Position numbers and translations under genes: made by a program. 64,000 nt of DNA from Ashinkailepas kermadecensis (lineage: Eukaryota; Arthropoda; Thecostraca; Neolepadidae), in NCBI GenBank assembly GCA_034440615.1, contig JAOTOM010004373.1, positions 167,001 through 231,000 on the forward strand. The letters run 5' to 3'. Shown one piece after another: positions 24,991 to 32,890 of the stretch. Numbering within the stretch: the stretch's first letter is position 1; each line of letters opens with the position of its first letter. The notes beneath the pieces are model-generated. The model saw only the letters and a list, made by a program, of their open reading frames with translations. It was not told the DNA's origin and searched no databases.

Positions 24991-27900
24991 TTAGTGCTCC
25001 TCGGTCCGCTTTTGCAGCAGCACCGCCTTGGCGTCGCAGACGTCGGCAGCCTGCTGCCATTGCGTGGCGAACGCGCGGTGGTGCGCTGGTACGGCTGATC
25101 TGATGGGGTAGCCGTAGAGAGTTTGCGCAGGTGAATGGCCGTCTGCTCGCGGAGTATTGCGCAATTCCAGCAGGCCGTGCGCAAAGTCATCCGTGTCGAG
25201 ATCGCCGTGTCTGGTAGACTTCTGGACGAGCCTCTTGACGCTTTTTACAGCTGATTCTGCTTGACCGTTGGATTGGGGGTAGCGAGGGGTGGATATCTGA
25301 TGTTCCACGCCCCACCGCTTCAGGAAGTATCGCGTGTGTCGCGCCGAGAACTGTCCGCCGCCGTCGGTTCTCAGAGTCCTGGGCACTCCGGTGGCCGAAA
25401 ACAGCTTGCGGAGGCTCCGCGTGAGGGCTCTGGCTGATGCGTCTCCGGCGATGCGGAACACGAACGGCCAGGCGCTGAGTCTATCCACATAGACTAAGTA
25501 GCTATGTCCGGCCCAGGAAAAATAATCAGCGGAGACAGCTTGAAAAACACGAGACGGTGTTTTTTCCGCGCCCAGCGGCTCTTTCTGCAGGCTGGGCAGG
25601 TGGCGCTGACATGCTTCACAGGCGGTGACAAAATCGACGATTTGTTTGTCGAGCTGTGGCCAGTGGACAACTGGTCGCGCGCGCCGTTTGGTGCGCTCGA
25701 TGCCTTGGTGGCTTGTGTGGAGCCGCTTCAGTGTGGTCCGTCGCAGACTTTTGGGGATCACCAGGCGCTGGCCGCAGACGATGAGGTCGTCTTCGACGGC
25801 GAGTCGGTCTCTGCAGCTCCAGTAGGGCTGCACCAGGGGGTCCAGTTGACTCCGATGCTCCGGAAGTCCTTCCATAATCTCGTCCTTGAGTCCGAGTATT
25901 TCCGGATCTCTCGCAGCGGCGGCTCGCACTTCATCCAGGGCTGCGTCTTTGAACGGGCTGATGCCGTATTCTCCGACGTCGGACGTGAGACGAGCGAGCA
26001 GGCTCCGGATGTGGTGTCCAACGTCGCGCTCCGCCTCTTCGTCATCCGCCGAGGGATCGTCCACCGGCGCGCGTGAGAGCGCGTTCGGGATGATGTGGAG
26101 TTTTCCCTGCCTCCAACTGGCGACGAAGTTGTACGGGATGAGTTTCTCCCTGAGGCGTTGCAGTCGCGGATTTTCTATTTCCGCCAGTGTCTTCGTGTTT
26201 AACACGGGGATGAGCGGCCCGTGGTCCAGGAGTACTTCGAACTGCTGCATGCCTTTGATGTGCACGTCGGCTTTCTTGCACGCCCATGTCAAGGCCAGCA
26301 GCTCCAGTTCGATCACGGCGTATCGCGTTTCCACGTCAGTCAGGAAACGGAACCCGCACTGGATGAGGCGCCATCTTCCGATGTCATCGAGCTGGCGGAG
26401 ACAAAATCCGAGTCCGCCGACACGTGAGGCGTCCGTCTCCAGGATCGTGCGCCGCTTCGGGTTGAAGAAATTCAGGATAGGGGGCGACACCAGCGCCTCC
26501 TTCACCTTCTGGAACGCTTCTCTGTGTACGGAGGTCCACAACCAGGCGTTGCGGGGGCGTAACAGCTGCCGCAGCGGTTCCGCAGCCATCGCGATCTCGG
26601 CTGAGAACGATCCCAGCTGATTTGCAAGTCCGAGAAACGATCGCAAATCGGTGATATTGCTGGGTTGCGGAAAATCGCGGATGGCCCGGACCTTCTTCAT
26701 GTCCACCGTGTATCCGTCAGAACTGACGGTAAACCCACAGAAGTCGACCTTCTCTTCAGCGAACTGACATTTCGCTGGGTTGAGTGTGACGCTGTAGTCG
26801 TCGCATCTCTTCAGCGCCGTCCAGATGTGGTGAAGATGCGTGGTGTAGACGTCGTCCCAGGACAGCACATCGTCCACCACCTTCACTGTGTTGGTGACGT
26901 CACCAAACACAGCGTCACCATGCCGGTTGTACACGTCGCCGGAGTGTGTGACGCCCATAGGCATTCGCTTGTAGCGATGCCGCCCCCACGGCGTTATAAA
27001 ACACGTGAGGTCGCGGTCCTCCATTCTGATGGCGACCTGGTGATATCCGGCCTTGCAGTCCATTTTGGTGAAGTACATGGCACCGGTTGAGATCGATGCT
27101 ACCGCGCCCTGTGGAGTTCTCGCGGGATGAGGCGGCCGCTTCACGAAACGGTTGAGTTTGGTAAAGTCCACCGTGAGACGGCAGCCGGATATTTTGCCGT
27201 CGGAATCCATCTTTGGCACAGGAACGAGGCCGTGGCACCACTCGGTCGGGTAGTCCACAGGCTCAATAATGTTGTGCTCCAAGAGCTCATCTATCTGCCG
27301 GCACACGTCATCCCTCCAGCAGAACGCTACGTTACGTGCGCTGGTCAGGGCGTACGTGACCGCGTCTTCAGTGAGCTCGATCTTCATTGGCTCCGCCACC
27401 ATTTCCCGCAGAGCTGACGTCGCGTCAAACACGCGCGGGAAGTCGGCCTTCAGAGCTTCAAAATGCCTCTGACGCTCCTGTGCGGACGGTGTGCCACCTC
27501 CTTCACGCTTGAATTTCAGGATCCAAGCGGGTAGTCCTGTGCTGTCGCCAGGACTGGCTGATCGGTGTCGGCTGGCACGCGCGGGGTCGGGTTTCCTCCC
27601 AGCTGTTGCCGGAGCACTTCCGCTGCGGGTGGCTGAACGCGCCGGTGCGCGGGACGTAATTTTGCATCGCTGTTTTGCTACGGGGATTCTGCTGCAGGCG
27701 GACGACGAACGCTGATTTCCCGGGTGAGTTGCAGCTTTCCCGGTCTGCAGGCGACAGATCTGCTGCGGAAAATTCGCTGGCAGGATGCCCAGCTTCACGC
27801 AGTCGTGCCACGAGAGGAGTTGTGAGTGGAGTGACTCCAGCACCGACACTTCAACTGTGCACACGGTGTCTCCCAGCTGCAGGGTCAGGTCGCAGGTGCC

Positions 27901-28689
27901 CATGCAGCGCATCTTCCTGCCATCCGCCGTCCAGAGCGTCGTTGTAGACGGAGTCAGGTGGGCCAGGTTGACCCCCATTTCTTCCGCGTGCTTTCGCGAT
28001 ATCGCAGAAATGTATGCGCCGGTATCTGGTGTCCAGGTACTGATCGCACTGCGTCCGTCGCGGTGTTTCATTTGCAGATTTATCTGCGGGGACCGCTTCG
28101 ACGAGATGCCCTGAAGGCGTACATCAGACACGTACACATTCATCAATTTCAGTTCATCACTGTCGTCCCTGTAGTCTGCTTCTGTGCAGATTGCTCCCAT
28201 GCGGCGGCGAGATCTGGAAGCTGGCCTTCCTCGGTGGCCGCGAGCGGCGCTGCGTGTATAGGTGGGGCTGTCCGCGCGGCTGGTGCTCCGTTGACGGGCG
28301 CGGGTTGGGCTGCCGGCACCGCGCACCGCCCGGTTCCTGCAGACGGCTGCAAAATGACCGCGGGCGTGGCACACGTTGCAGGTGCGGGTGAGCGCAGCGC
28401 AATCACTGGCGTTACGATGCTGCGTCGCACCACACTGCCCACAGGAGGCAGCGGGCCTCTGCTCCACACCGCCGGGGCGGCGGCGGCTGCGGTCACGTCT
28501 GTAGCGCGACACTCTGCTGACAATGGCGGGGCCCCGCATCGCAGAGCTGTTGTTAGACGCGCACTCAGAAGCTCGACAGATGTCCAGCACTTTCTCGAAT
28601 GGCAGGTCGGGTGTTTCGAGCATGCGTCGACGCGCTTCATTATCACTGCTTCCAATCACTAGGTGGTCACAAAATCTCTCGTTGGTTAT
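24991..28689 (-). CDS. Gypsy Gag C-terminus and Pol polyprotein (nucleocapsid, protease, RT, RNase H, integrase)
   Basis: About 1,232 codons in one frame; numbering here counts from codon 1 at 28860, the nearest in-frame ATG. Two zinc knuckles: C140-C143-H148-C154 and C161-C164-H169-C174. Aspartic protease motif DTGA at about 279-282. Reverse transcriptase with D601 in TKMDCKAGYHQ and the catalytic box VVDD at 661-664, a variant of the usual YxDD. RNase H with D810, E853 and D879. Integrase zinc finger H1048-H1051-C1081-C1084 and catalytic D1112, D1166, E1202. All key residues are present, so the enzymes could be active. The codons upstream of about 28689 in this frame are not Gag; the real Gag N-terminus is in another frame. 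Codon use is GC-rich compared with the AT-rich flanks. The frame ends at a TAA inside what should be continuous pol. Confidence 0.93.
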   Translation of the reverse strand: MTNERFCDHLVIGSSDNEARRRMLETPDLPFEKVLDICRASECASNNSSAMRGPAIVSRVSRYRRDRSRRRPGGVEQRPAASCGQCGATQHRNASDCAALTRTCNVCHARGHFAAVCRNRAVRGAGSPTRARQRSTSRADSPTYTRSAARGHRGRPASRSRRRMGAICTEADYRDDSDELKLMNVYVSDVRLQGISSKRSPQINLQMKHRDGRSAISTWTPDTGAYISAISRKHAEEMGVNLAHLTPSTTTLWTADGRKMRCMGTCDLTLQLGDTVCTVEVSVLESLHSQLLSWHDCVKLGILPANFPQQICRLQTGKAATHPGNQRSSSACSRIPVAKQRCKITSRAPARSATRSGSAPATAGRKPDPARASRHRSASPGDSTGLPAWILKFKREGGGTPSAQERQRHFEALKADFPRVFDATSALREMVAEPMKIELTEDAVTYALTSARNVAFCWRDDVCRQIDELLEHNIIEPVDYPTEWCHGLVPVPKMDSDGKISGCRLTVDFTKLNRFVKRPPHPARTPQGAVASISTGAMYFTKMDCKAGYHQVAIRMEDRDLTCFITPWGRHRYKRMPMGVTHSGDVYNRHGDAVFGDVTNTVKVVDDVLSWDDVYTTHLHHIWTALKRCDDYSVTLNPAKCQFAEEKVDFCGFTVSSDGYTVDMKKVRAIRDFPQPSNITDLRSFLGLANQLGSFSAEIAMAAEPLRQLLRPRNAWLWTSVHREAFQKVKEALVSPPILNFFNPKRRTILETDASRVGGLGFCLRQLDDIGRWRLIQCGFRFLTDVETRYAVIELELLALTWACKKADVHIKGMQQFEVLLDHGPLIPVLNTKTLAEIENPRLQRLREKLIPYNFVASWRQGKLHIIPNALSRAPVDDPSADDEEAERDVGHHIRSLLARLTSDVGEYGISPFKDAALDEVRAAAARDPEILGLKDEIMEGLPEHRSQLDPLVQPYWSCRDRLAVEDDLIVCGQRLVIPKSLRRTTLKRLHTSHQGIERTKRRARPVVHWPQLDKQIVDFVTACEACQRHLPSLQKEPLGAEKTPSRVFQAVSADYFSWAGHSYLVYVDRLSAWPFVFRIAGDASARALTRSLRKLFSATGVPRTLRTDGGGQFSARHTRYFLKRWGVEHQISTPRYPQSNGQAESAVKSVKRLVQKSTRHGDLDTDDFAHGLLELRNTPRADGHSPAQTLYGYPIRSAVPAHHRAFATQWQQAADVCDAKAVLLQKRTEEH

Positions 28690-29080
28690 TTTTCCGGAGT
28701 GCCGCTTTCTGCTCCGGTGGCGACATCTCGTCGATGTGGGTGAGCAAGCGATAGCCCTCGAACTTCTTTTTCCAAGCCTCAAACTCCATGAGTGAAGCCG
28801 TAGAATGGAGCCTGGGAACGGGCGTTCCCGCTGCAGGAATGCTGATACGGGTCCGGGCACCTACACCAGCAGGGACGGGGCCCGGCGTCGCGTCCGACGC
28901 AATCGGGCCGTGGGCTCCCGGAGGAAGGACGCCGCTAGCGGGGCCGGGGCAGAGATGCTGTAGTAGGGCCGTCATCTGCTCATCACGGCGGGCAGCAATC
29001 TCCATCTGCTGCTGGAGCAGGCGGGTGAGCATCTCCGTTGAAGATTCTGCCGATTCCGATTTGGAGTCTGGATCGGGCAT
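28667..29080 (-). pseudogene. Gypsy Gag N-terminal fragment
   Basis: Starts at ATG 29080 (MPDPDSKSESAESSTEMLTR). A Gln/Met-rich helix (LLQQQMEIAARRDEQMTALL) and a Gag core piece (FEAWKKKFEGYRLLTHIDEM) follow. It ends about 137 codons in, after ALRK, where the reading runs out of frame into the sequence that encodes ITNERFCDHLVIG in the pol frame. In related gypsy Gag proteins I recall roughly 90-100 residues between these two motifs; they are missing here. An internal deletion with a frame change therefore removed the Gag middle. Confidence 0.75.
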
Positions 29081-29262
29081 CTTCGTGCAGGCACAGAAAC
29101 ACAGCGGGGATCACGACACACAAAATTACTTATCAGCCTACTTCTGCACGGTGCGACAAATTATCGCTCTCGCACTGACGCCTCCGACTCCCGTACTGTA
29201 CCGCAAATAATAACTGACCGCACGTTGAATTTTCCCGTATCACAGTTTCACCAAATTGTATC

Positions 29263-29280
29263 GTCCTACCGACCGCGCCA
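29263..29280 (-). promoter_or_regulatory. Primer binding site of the gypsy element
   Basis: Immediately inside the 5' LTR the minus strand reads TGGCGCGGTCGGTAGG. The initial TGG is complementary to a tRNA 3' CCA end. The specific tRNA was not identified. Confidence 0.7.
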
Positions 29281-29480
29281 TGTTACGATGTTCTTTGGTG
29301 CGAGTGTGTATACGATTCGTGTGCTGAGGTACCACGACACAAACGCTGCAGCTCTCGCCGGGTGACTCTATTGGAGACTGAGCGTGACCGGGCAGTGGGC
29401 CGGTCCTGCCGGCCGGTCAGGCGAGCGTAGCCGCCGGGCTTTAGAGGTGTCAGATTGAACACCAAAAGTCCAACACAACA
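29281..29480 (-). repeat. 5' LTR of the gypsy element
   Basis: 200 bp, minus orientation, from TGTTGTGTTGG to CGTAACA, followed outward by the target duplication GGGAC at 29481-29485. It should hold the element promoter; no clear TATA box is visible. Confidence 0.92.
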
Positions 29481-29938
29481 GGGACCACTCATTTTCTATG
29501 CAAATGCTTTCTTTTCGGGTTGTGAATGAATTAATACCAAAAAGGGGACTTTGAGTTAGCTAACATATCAAAAGAAATGTTTAAAAAAAATAAAATAAAA
29601 ATGCAACATAACCTAACCTAACCTTGCTTAACCTCCCTTTGGAGAAAAAAAATCGAAAAAATAAAATTTGAAAAATGTTTTGAAAATAATGCATTTTCTG
29701 AAAATTTTCCAACTTTAAAAAACCTAACCCAACCTAACCTAACCTAGCACAGGCTGCTTTTGAAGAGAAAATAATGTCCAACATTTTTTTCAAGCTTTTT
29801 CAAACATTTCCCAACTTAAAAAACCTAAACTAACCTAACCTAATCAAACCTAACCTAACCCCATTTGTTTGCTTTATGGAGGCAAATGTGTGTAAAAAAA
29901 TGTGTCTTGTCACCTTAAAGCACAATAATACCTTAATC

Positions 29939-30045
29939 TCCTATACTTGAGTGAGTACATATCCAATGGTATAAGTATGCCCCCATATTCTAAGTTACCT
30001 ATTCTACTGATCAGTCTAGTGGCTTTGTGCTGCACTTGTTCTATC
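29939..30045 (-). mobile_element. LINE copy B, upstream part
   Basis: The minus strand encodes [20 protein letters not shown] and YSLKYRRLR, the conserved segment that directly precedes GDMIE in non-LTR ORF2. It joins to 23490-23751 once the insertion is removed. It is truncated on the right by a microsatellite. Confidence 0.75.
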
Positions 30046-30102
<57 letters not shown>

Positions 30103-30135
30103 TACATACATACATACATACATGCATACATACAT

Positions 30136-30198
<63 letters not shown>

Positions 30199-30255
30199 TA
30201 CATACATACATACATGCATACATATATATATATATATATATATACATACATACAT
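30046..30255. repeat. (AT)n / (ATAC)n compound microsatellite
   Basis: Runs of TATA alternating with ATACATACATAC blocks. The open frames rich in Tyr, Ile, Met and Cys on both strands are repeat artefacts. Confidence 0.98.
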
Positions 30256-30511
30256 ATTATTTAAATTGTTTGTATCTCAAGAAATAACAGCCATCTTTGT
30301 CATAGAACAAGTTATGTTTAAATCTATGTGGCTTAAGTTACACTGATGTTGCTGAGATTTAACATGGGGAGTATGGGCATTGACTGGAAAGAATCACATC
30401 CAGAATGTTATTTTCTCAACCAACTTTGACTGCCATCATGCAGACATCATAGAGTCGGAGGCATGCCATGAATCAATCCTGACTGCATGTTAACATCACC
30501 TGTCTCTGCAG

Positions 30512-30601
30512 GAGTCCAGAGACAGCCATTATCAGATGCTTCAGGTGACACTGATGAGAAGCTGAATTTCATGAATGTGATGCGGGATGTTCCAGTTCCA
30601 G
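30512..30601 (+). CDS. Flavin-reductase-like gene, exon A (first exon found)
   Basis: Bounded by a strong acceptor (CTGTCTCTGCAG) and a donor (CCAG|GTGAGT). Read in phase it encodes QPLSDASGDTDEKLNFMNVM then RDVPVP. The FMNVMRDVPVP segment is the start of the flavin-reductase-like FMN-binding domain, in which a short helix precedes the P-V-x-V-V-T strand. The exon begins with two bases finishing a codon and ends with one base of the next, so at least one upstream exon with the start codon is missing. I could not find it between here and the PKA gene; the nested transposon block lies in that interval. The joint with exon B is exact in phase and restores VPVPVVVVTA. Confidence 0.75.
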
Positions 30602-31264
30602 GTGAGTTGCCTTCCAATGCATTGGAGGAGACCTCTGACCAGACTTTGGGATGGTCCACAGTGTATTTTTTGTCAAAATTAGCCAGTGTGTACAGGACAA
30701 TAATGTTAAACTTTCCTCACCCAGGGGTCCATAGTCATAGTGATTTCTCATACCCAGTGGTGGTAGGGCTGCCCCATGTACCCTAGTGATAATTTGTTAT
30801 GTGAAATAGGGTGGAATATACTACTTACTGAACACTGCATTGATATCCTTCCCAAAGCTGTATTGACATCTTGCTTTTTGGTGTGTGTTTGTGAAGTCTT
30901 CATGCCTTGTTTCTAACAGTGTCCTGTTTATAAGTATCATACCTGTGCTCACCATGAACAGATCCTGGATTGTGGTACCGAACATCCCATAGCGAAATTC
31001 CAGGTAAATGAATCACCTATGGCTTCCCATGTTATACAATGCCAGTTTGTAACATAGATATTTGTATAGTTATCATTGATATTGATATCCCCACATTAGG
31101 TACATCTCAAAACATGCAACATGGGTACAGTCATATATACTCAATTGTCTCAAAACCGAGTTTGAAAGATGTAACAAGTATTTGAAATAATAATATTTAT
31201 ATGGCCATTTCAACATCCTGCTGTACTCGTTTCAACATCTCACACCTAATGAGAAACCATTATT
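30602..31264. other. Intron between exons A and B, left part
   Basis: Intron sequence beginning GTGAGTTGCC. A single unit of the downstream 56 bp minisatellite (CCCAGTGGTGGTAGGGCTGC) occurs at about 30750-30780. Nothing else is recognised. Confidence 0.5.
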
Positions 31265-31545
31265 TTAACAACGCTGTACCCCAGTGGTGATACTGGTGCC
31301 CCTGTACCCAGTGGTGGTAGTGCTGGCCCATGTACCCCTATTGTGATAATGATGTACCTTGCACCTAGTGTTGGTAGTGCTGCCCCATATACCCCATTGG
31401 TGATAATGGTGCCCCTGTACCCAGTGGTGGTAGTGCTGCCCAATGTATCCCATTGGTGATAATGGTACCCTGCACCCAGTGGTGGTAGTGCTGTCCCATG
31501 TACCCCAGTGGTGATAATGGTGCACCTTGCACCCAGCGGTGGTAA
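31265..31545. repeat. Minisatellite, about 56 bp unit, next to the exon B acceptor
   Basis: About five copies of a unit containing GTACCCCAGTGGTGATAATG, GTGCCCCTGTACCCAGTGGT and GGTAGTGCTGCCCCAT. Each unit carries CCCAGTGGTGGTAGTG, which closely matches the true exon B acceptor and first exon bases (GGCAG|TGGTGGTGGTGACGG) starting 28 bp beyond the array. Confidence 0.85.
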
Positions 31546-31572
31546 CAACAATCCTGCACATCTGTCCGGCAG

Positions 31573-31748
31573 TGGTGGTGGTGACGGCGGCGAGCCCGAC
31601 CCACCGACGTGGCTTCACGTGCAGCAGCTTCACCAGCGTCTCGTGCCAGCCGCCGGTGGTGAGCGTCTGCCTCCGCCAGCCCAGCCGCTTCCTTCAGCTG
31701 GTCACCGACACCGGCCGCTTCAACGTCCACGTGCTGGCAGAGGGACAG
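31573..31748 (+). CDS. Flavin-reductase-like gene, exon B
   Basis: Encodes VVVVTAASPTHRRGFTCSSF then TSVSCQPPVVSVCLRQPSRF and LVTDTGRFNVHVLAEGQ. This is the signature of the flavin-reductase-like split-barrel domain (PVxVVT....GxTxSSFTSVSxxPPxVxVCL, then DTGRFxVHVL...Q), which binds FMN through the SSFTS loop and the downstream strand. The acceptor is GGCAG at 31572 with a poor pyrimidine tract. The donor is ACAG|GTGTGG at 31748, weaker than consensus but required by phase and homology. It begins with two bases completing a codon and ends in phase 0. Composition is GC-rich against an AT-rich intron background. Confidence 0.85.
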
Positions 31749-32525
31749 GTGTGGTGGCGATTCACATCCGGCCCGCTGCTGTGCAGTCGGTGACTGGTTT
31801 TCTGTGGTTGCTGTGCTGGGCGCTGCATGACCTCTGTAGCCGATGCGCCCCTAAACCCCAACAACTAACTAACCTGTGGTTGCTGGGGCACGTGACCGCC
31901 AGAAGAAGCGCCGGTGGTAGCATTGGACGAGCGAAGCCAGAGGCTGGATGTGTTTGTTGTGGTGGAATGTGGGTTCGTGTGTATCGCTTATTGTGTTCCA
32001 TACTTCTTCAGACATGTGTGAAGAGCCAGCGCAACCTCAGTTGTGATACATTCTCCAAGTTTATTATTGTGCGTATTGATGAATATGTTTGCCCTCATTT
32101 GGTCCAAAAACTAAGCGCTGGGCGTGATTTCAGTCGCATAGTGTTGCAGACTGCGCTAGCAAGAATCCATGATTATTTTGACTGTCAAGATTGGTCGCTA
32201 TGTGTTGTTTTCGAAGTTATTATTGATGCAAGTACATGCAAACTTAGTTTGAATTTTTTTTTAAACACTGGAATCTTCACATCTTAATTTGGACGGCGAT
32301 TAAACAGCGGTTTGTACGGCGTGGAGATCATGCAATGCAAATCGCTATGCTGCTCTGGTATCAGGCAAGACCGCGCCACGTGTGTCGTCACTGAGAGGAC
32401 AATTATGTCTTGCTGTTGAATGAAGTGTACTCCGTACCATCGGAGTATTCTGTGTCGTACAAGTGTCTGGGTGAACCCTGCAGCTTTTGCAGCCGCAGTT
32501 ATCATCATGGATTGCACGTCGCCAG
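31749..32525. other. Intron between exons B and C
   Basis: A plus frame stays open through exon B and into the intron to 32287 by chance. At about 31818-31880 lies a dispersed repeat word (GGGCGCTGCATGACCTCTGT then CGATGCGCCCCTAAACCCCA) that recurs diverged at 36327-36395. Nothing else is recognised. Confidence 0.45.
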
Positions 32526-32640
32526 GTGAGCCAGAGTATGCACTTTTCACGGCCGCCTGGCGAGCACGAGGACCAGCTGGACGGCATCTCCCACTCGACG
32601 GACGAGCACGGGGTGCCGCTGCTGCCGGACGTAGCTGCAG
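32526..32640 (+). CDS. Flavin-reductase-like gene, exon C
   Basis: Encodes VSQSMHFSRPPGEHEDQLDG then ISHSTDEHGVPLLPDVAA. In flavin-reductase-like proteins the VHVL..GQ strand is followed five residues later by HF(S/A), then a variable loop, then G-x-P-x-L; all are kept when this exon is joined in phase 0 to exon B. The acceptor is CGCCAG at 32525. An alternative AG at 32534 is also in frame and would remove three residues. The donor is TGCAG|GTACCG. It ends with one base of a Gly codon. Confidence 0.82.
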
Positions 32641-32886
32641 GTACCGCTACACGGTGGACTGCCGCTAGTGTATGCTGCCATCGGTACCAGTACGCTGTAG
32701 GCTGTAGGTAGTTCCAGTGTCGCAGGTACCGATACATCCTGGACGGAAAATCGACTACCACTACTCCATGGGGTGCATTGTTCCAGAGGGTCAATGTGTC
32801 ATATTTTAACTACAATTTCATCCTCCCGATTTCTCAGTATTTATTTCACAACAACATCTCAGTATACAGTCTACTGTGGTGGTGGT

Positions 32887-32890
32887 AGGT
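32887..32890. repeat. Left 4 bp flanking repeat (AGGT) of the 4.1 kb TIR element
   Basis: AGGT directly precedes GGTGCGTTCC and is repeated directly after GGAACGCACC at 37025-37028. It is short, so chance cannot be excluded. Confidence 0.45.

Larger units (their letters stand above)
23837..29480 (-). mobile_element. Ty3/gypsy LTR retrotransposon, 5.6 kb, minus orientation
   Basis: A complete element by structure: two LTRs of about 200 bp, flanked by a GGGAC direct repeat (23832-23836 and 29481-29485). The 5 bp duplication is typical of Ty3/gypsy. A primer binding site starting TGG adjoins the 5' LTR, and a G-rich polypurine tract adjoins the 3' LTR. Coding order is Gag, zinc knuckles, protease, reverse transcriptase, RNase H, integrase; this order defines Ty3/gypsy. 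The two LTRs differ by about two substitutions and two small indels, so insertion is recent. The coding region nevertheless carries an internal gag deletion with frameshift, an in-frame stop late in pol and a C-terminal frameshift. I see no envelope gene. Confidence 0.95.
23752..29930. mobile_element. CCTAA-MITE copy containing the gypsy insertion
   Basis: The MITE sequence is 23752-23836 plus 29481-29930; the middle is the gypsy element. Its ends share the inverted words TTGTGCTTTAAG (left) and CTTAAAGCACAA (right). The interior carries the family core (GTGACTAAGATGATGGGACC ACTCATTTTCTATGCAAATG across the gypsy insertion point) and three CCTAACC-rich tracts at 29610-29635, 29722-29750 and 29826-29865. 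With its 8 bp flanking duplication it looks like a hAT-type non-autonomous element. Confidence 0.65.

Noticed and set aside
25504..28662. Plus-strand frames of up to 244 codons across the gypsy element
   Set aside because: They are antisense shadows of the GC-rich pol frame; the minus-strand frame has all RT, RNase H and integrase motifs.
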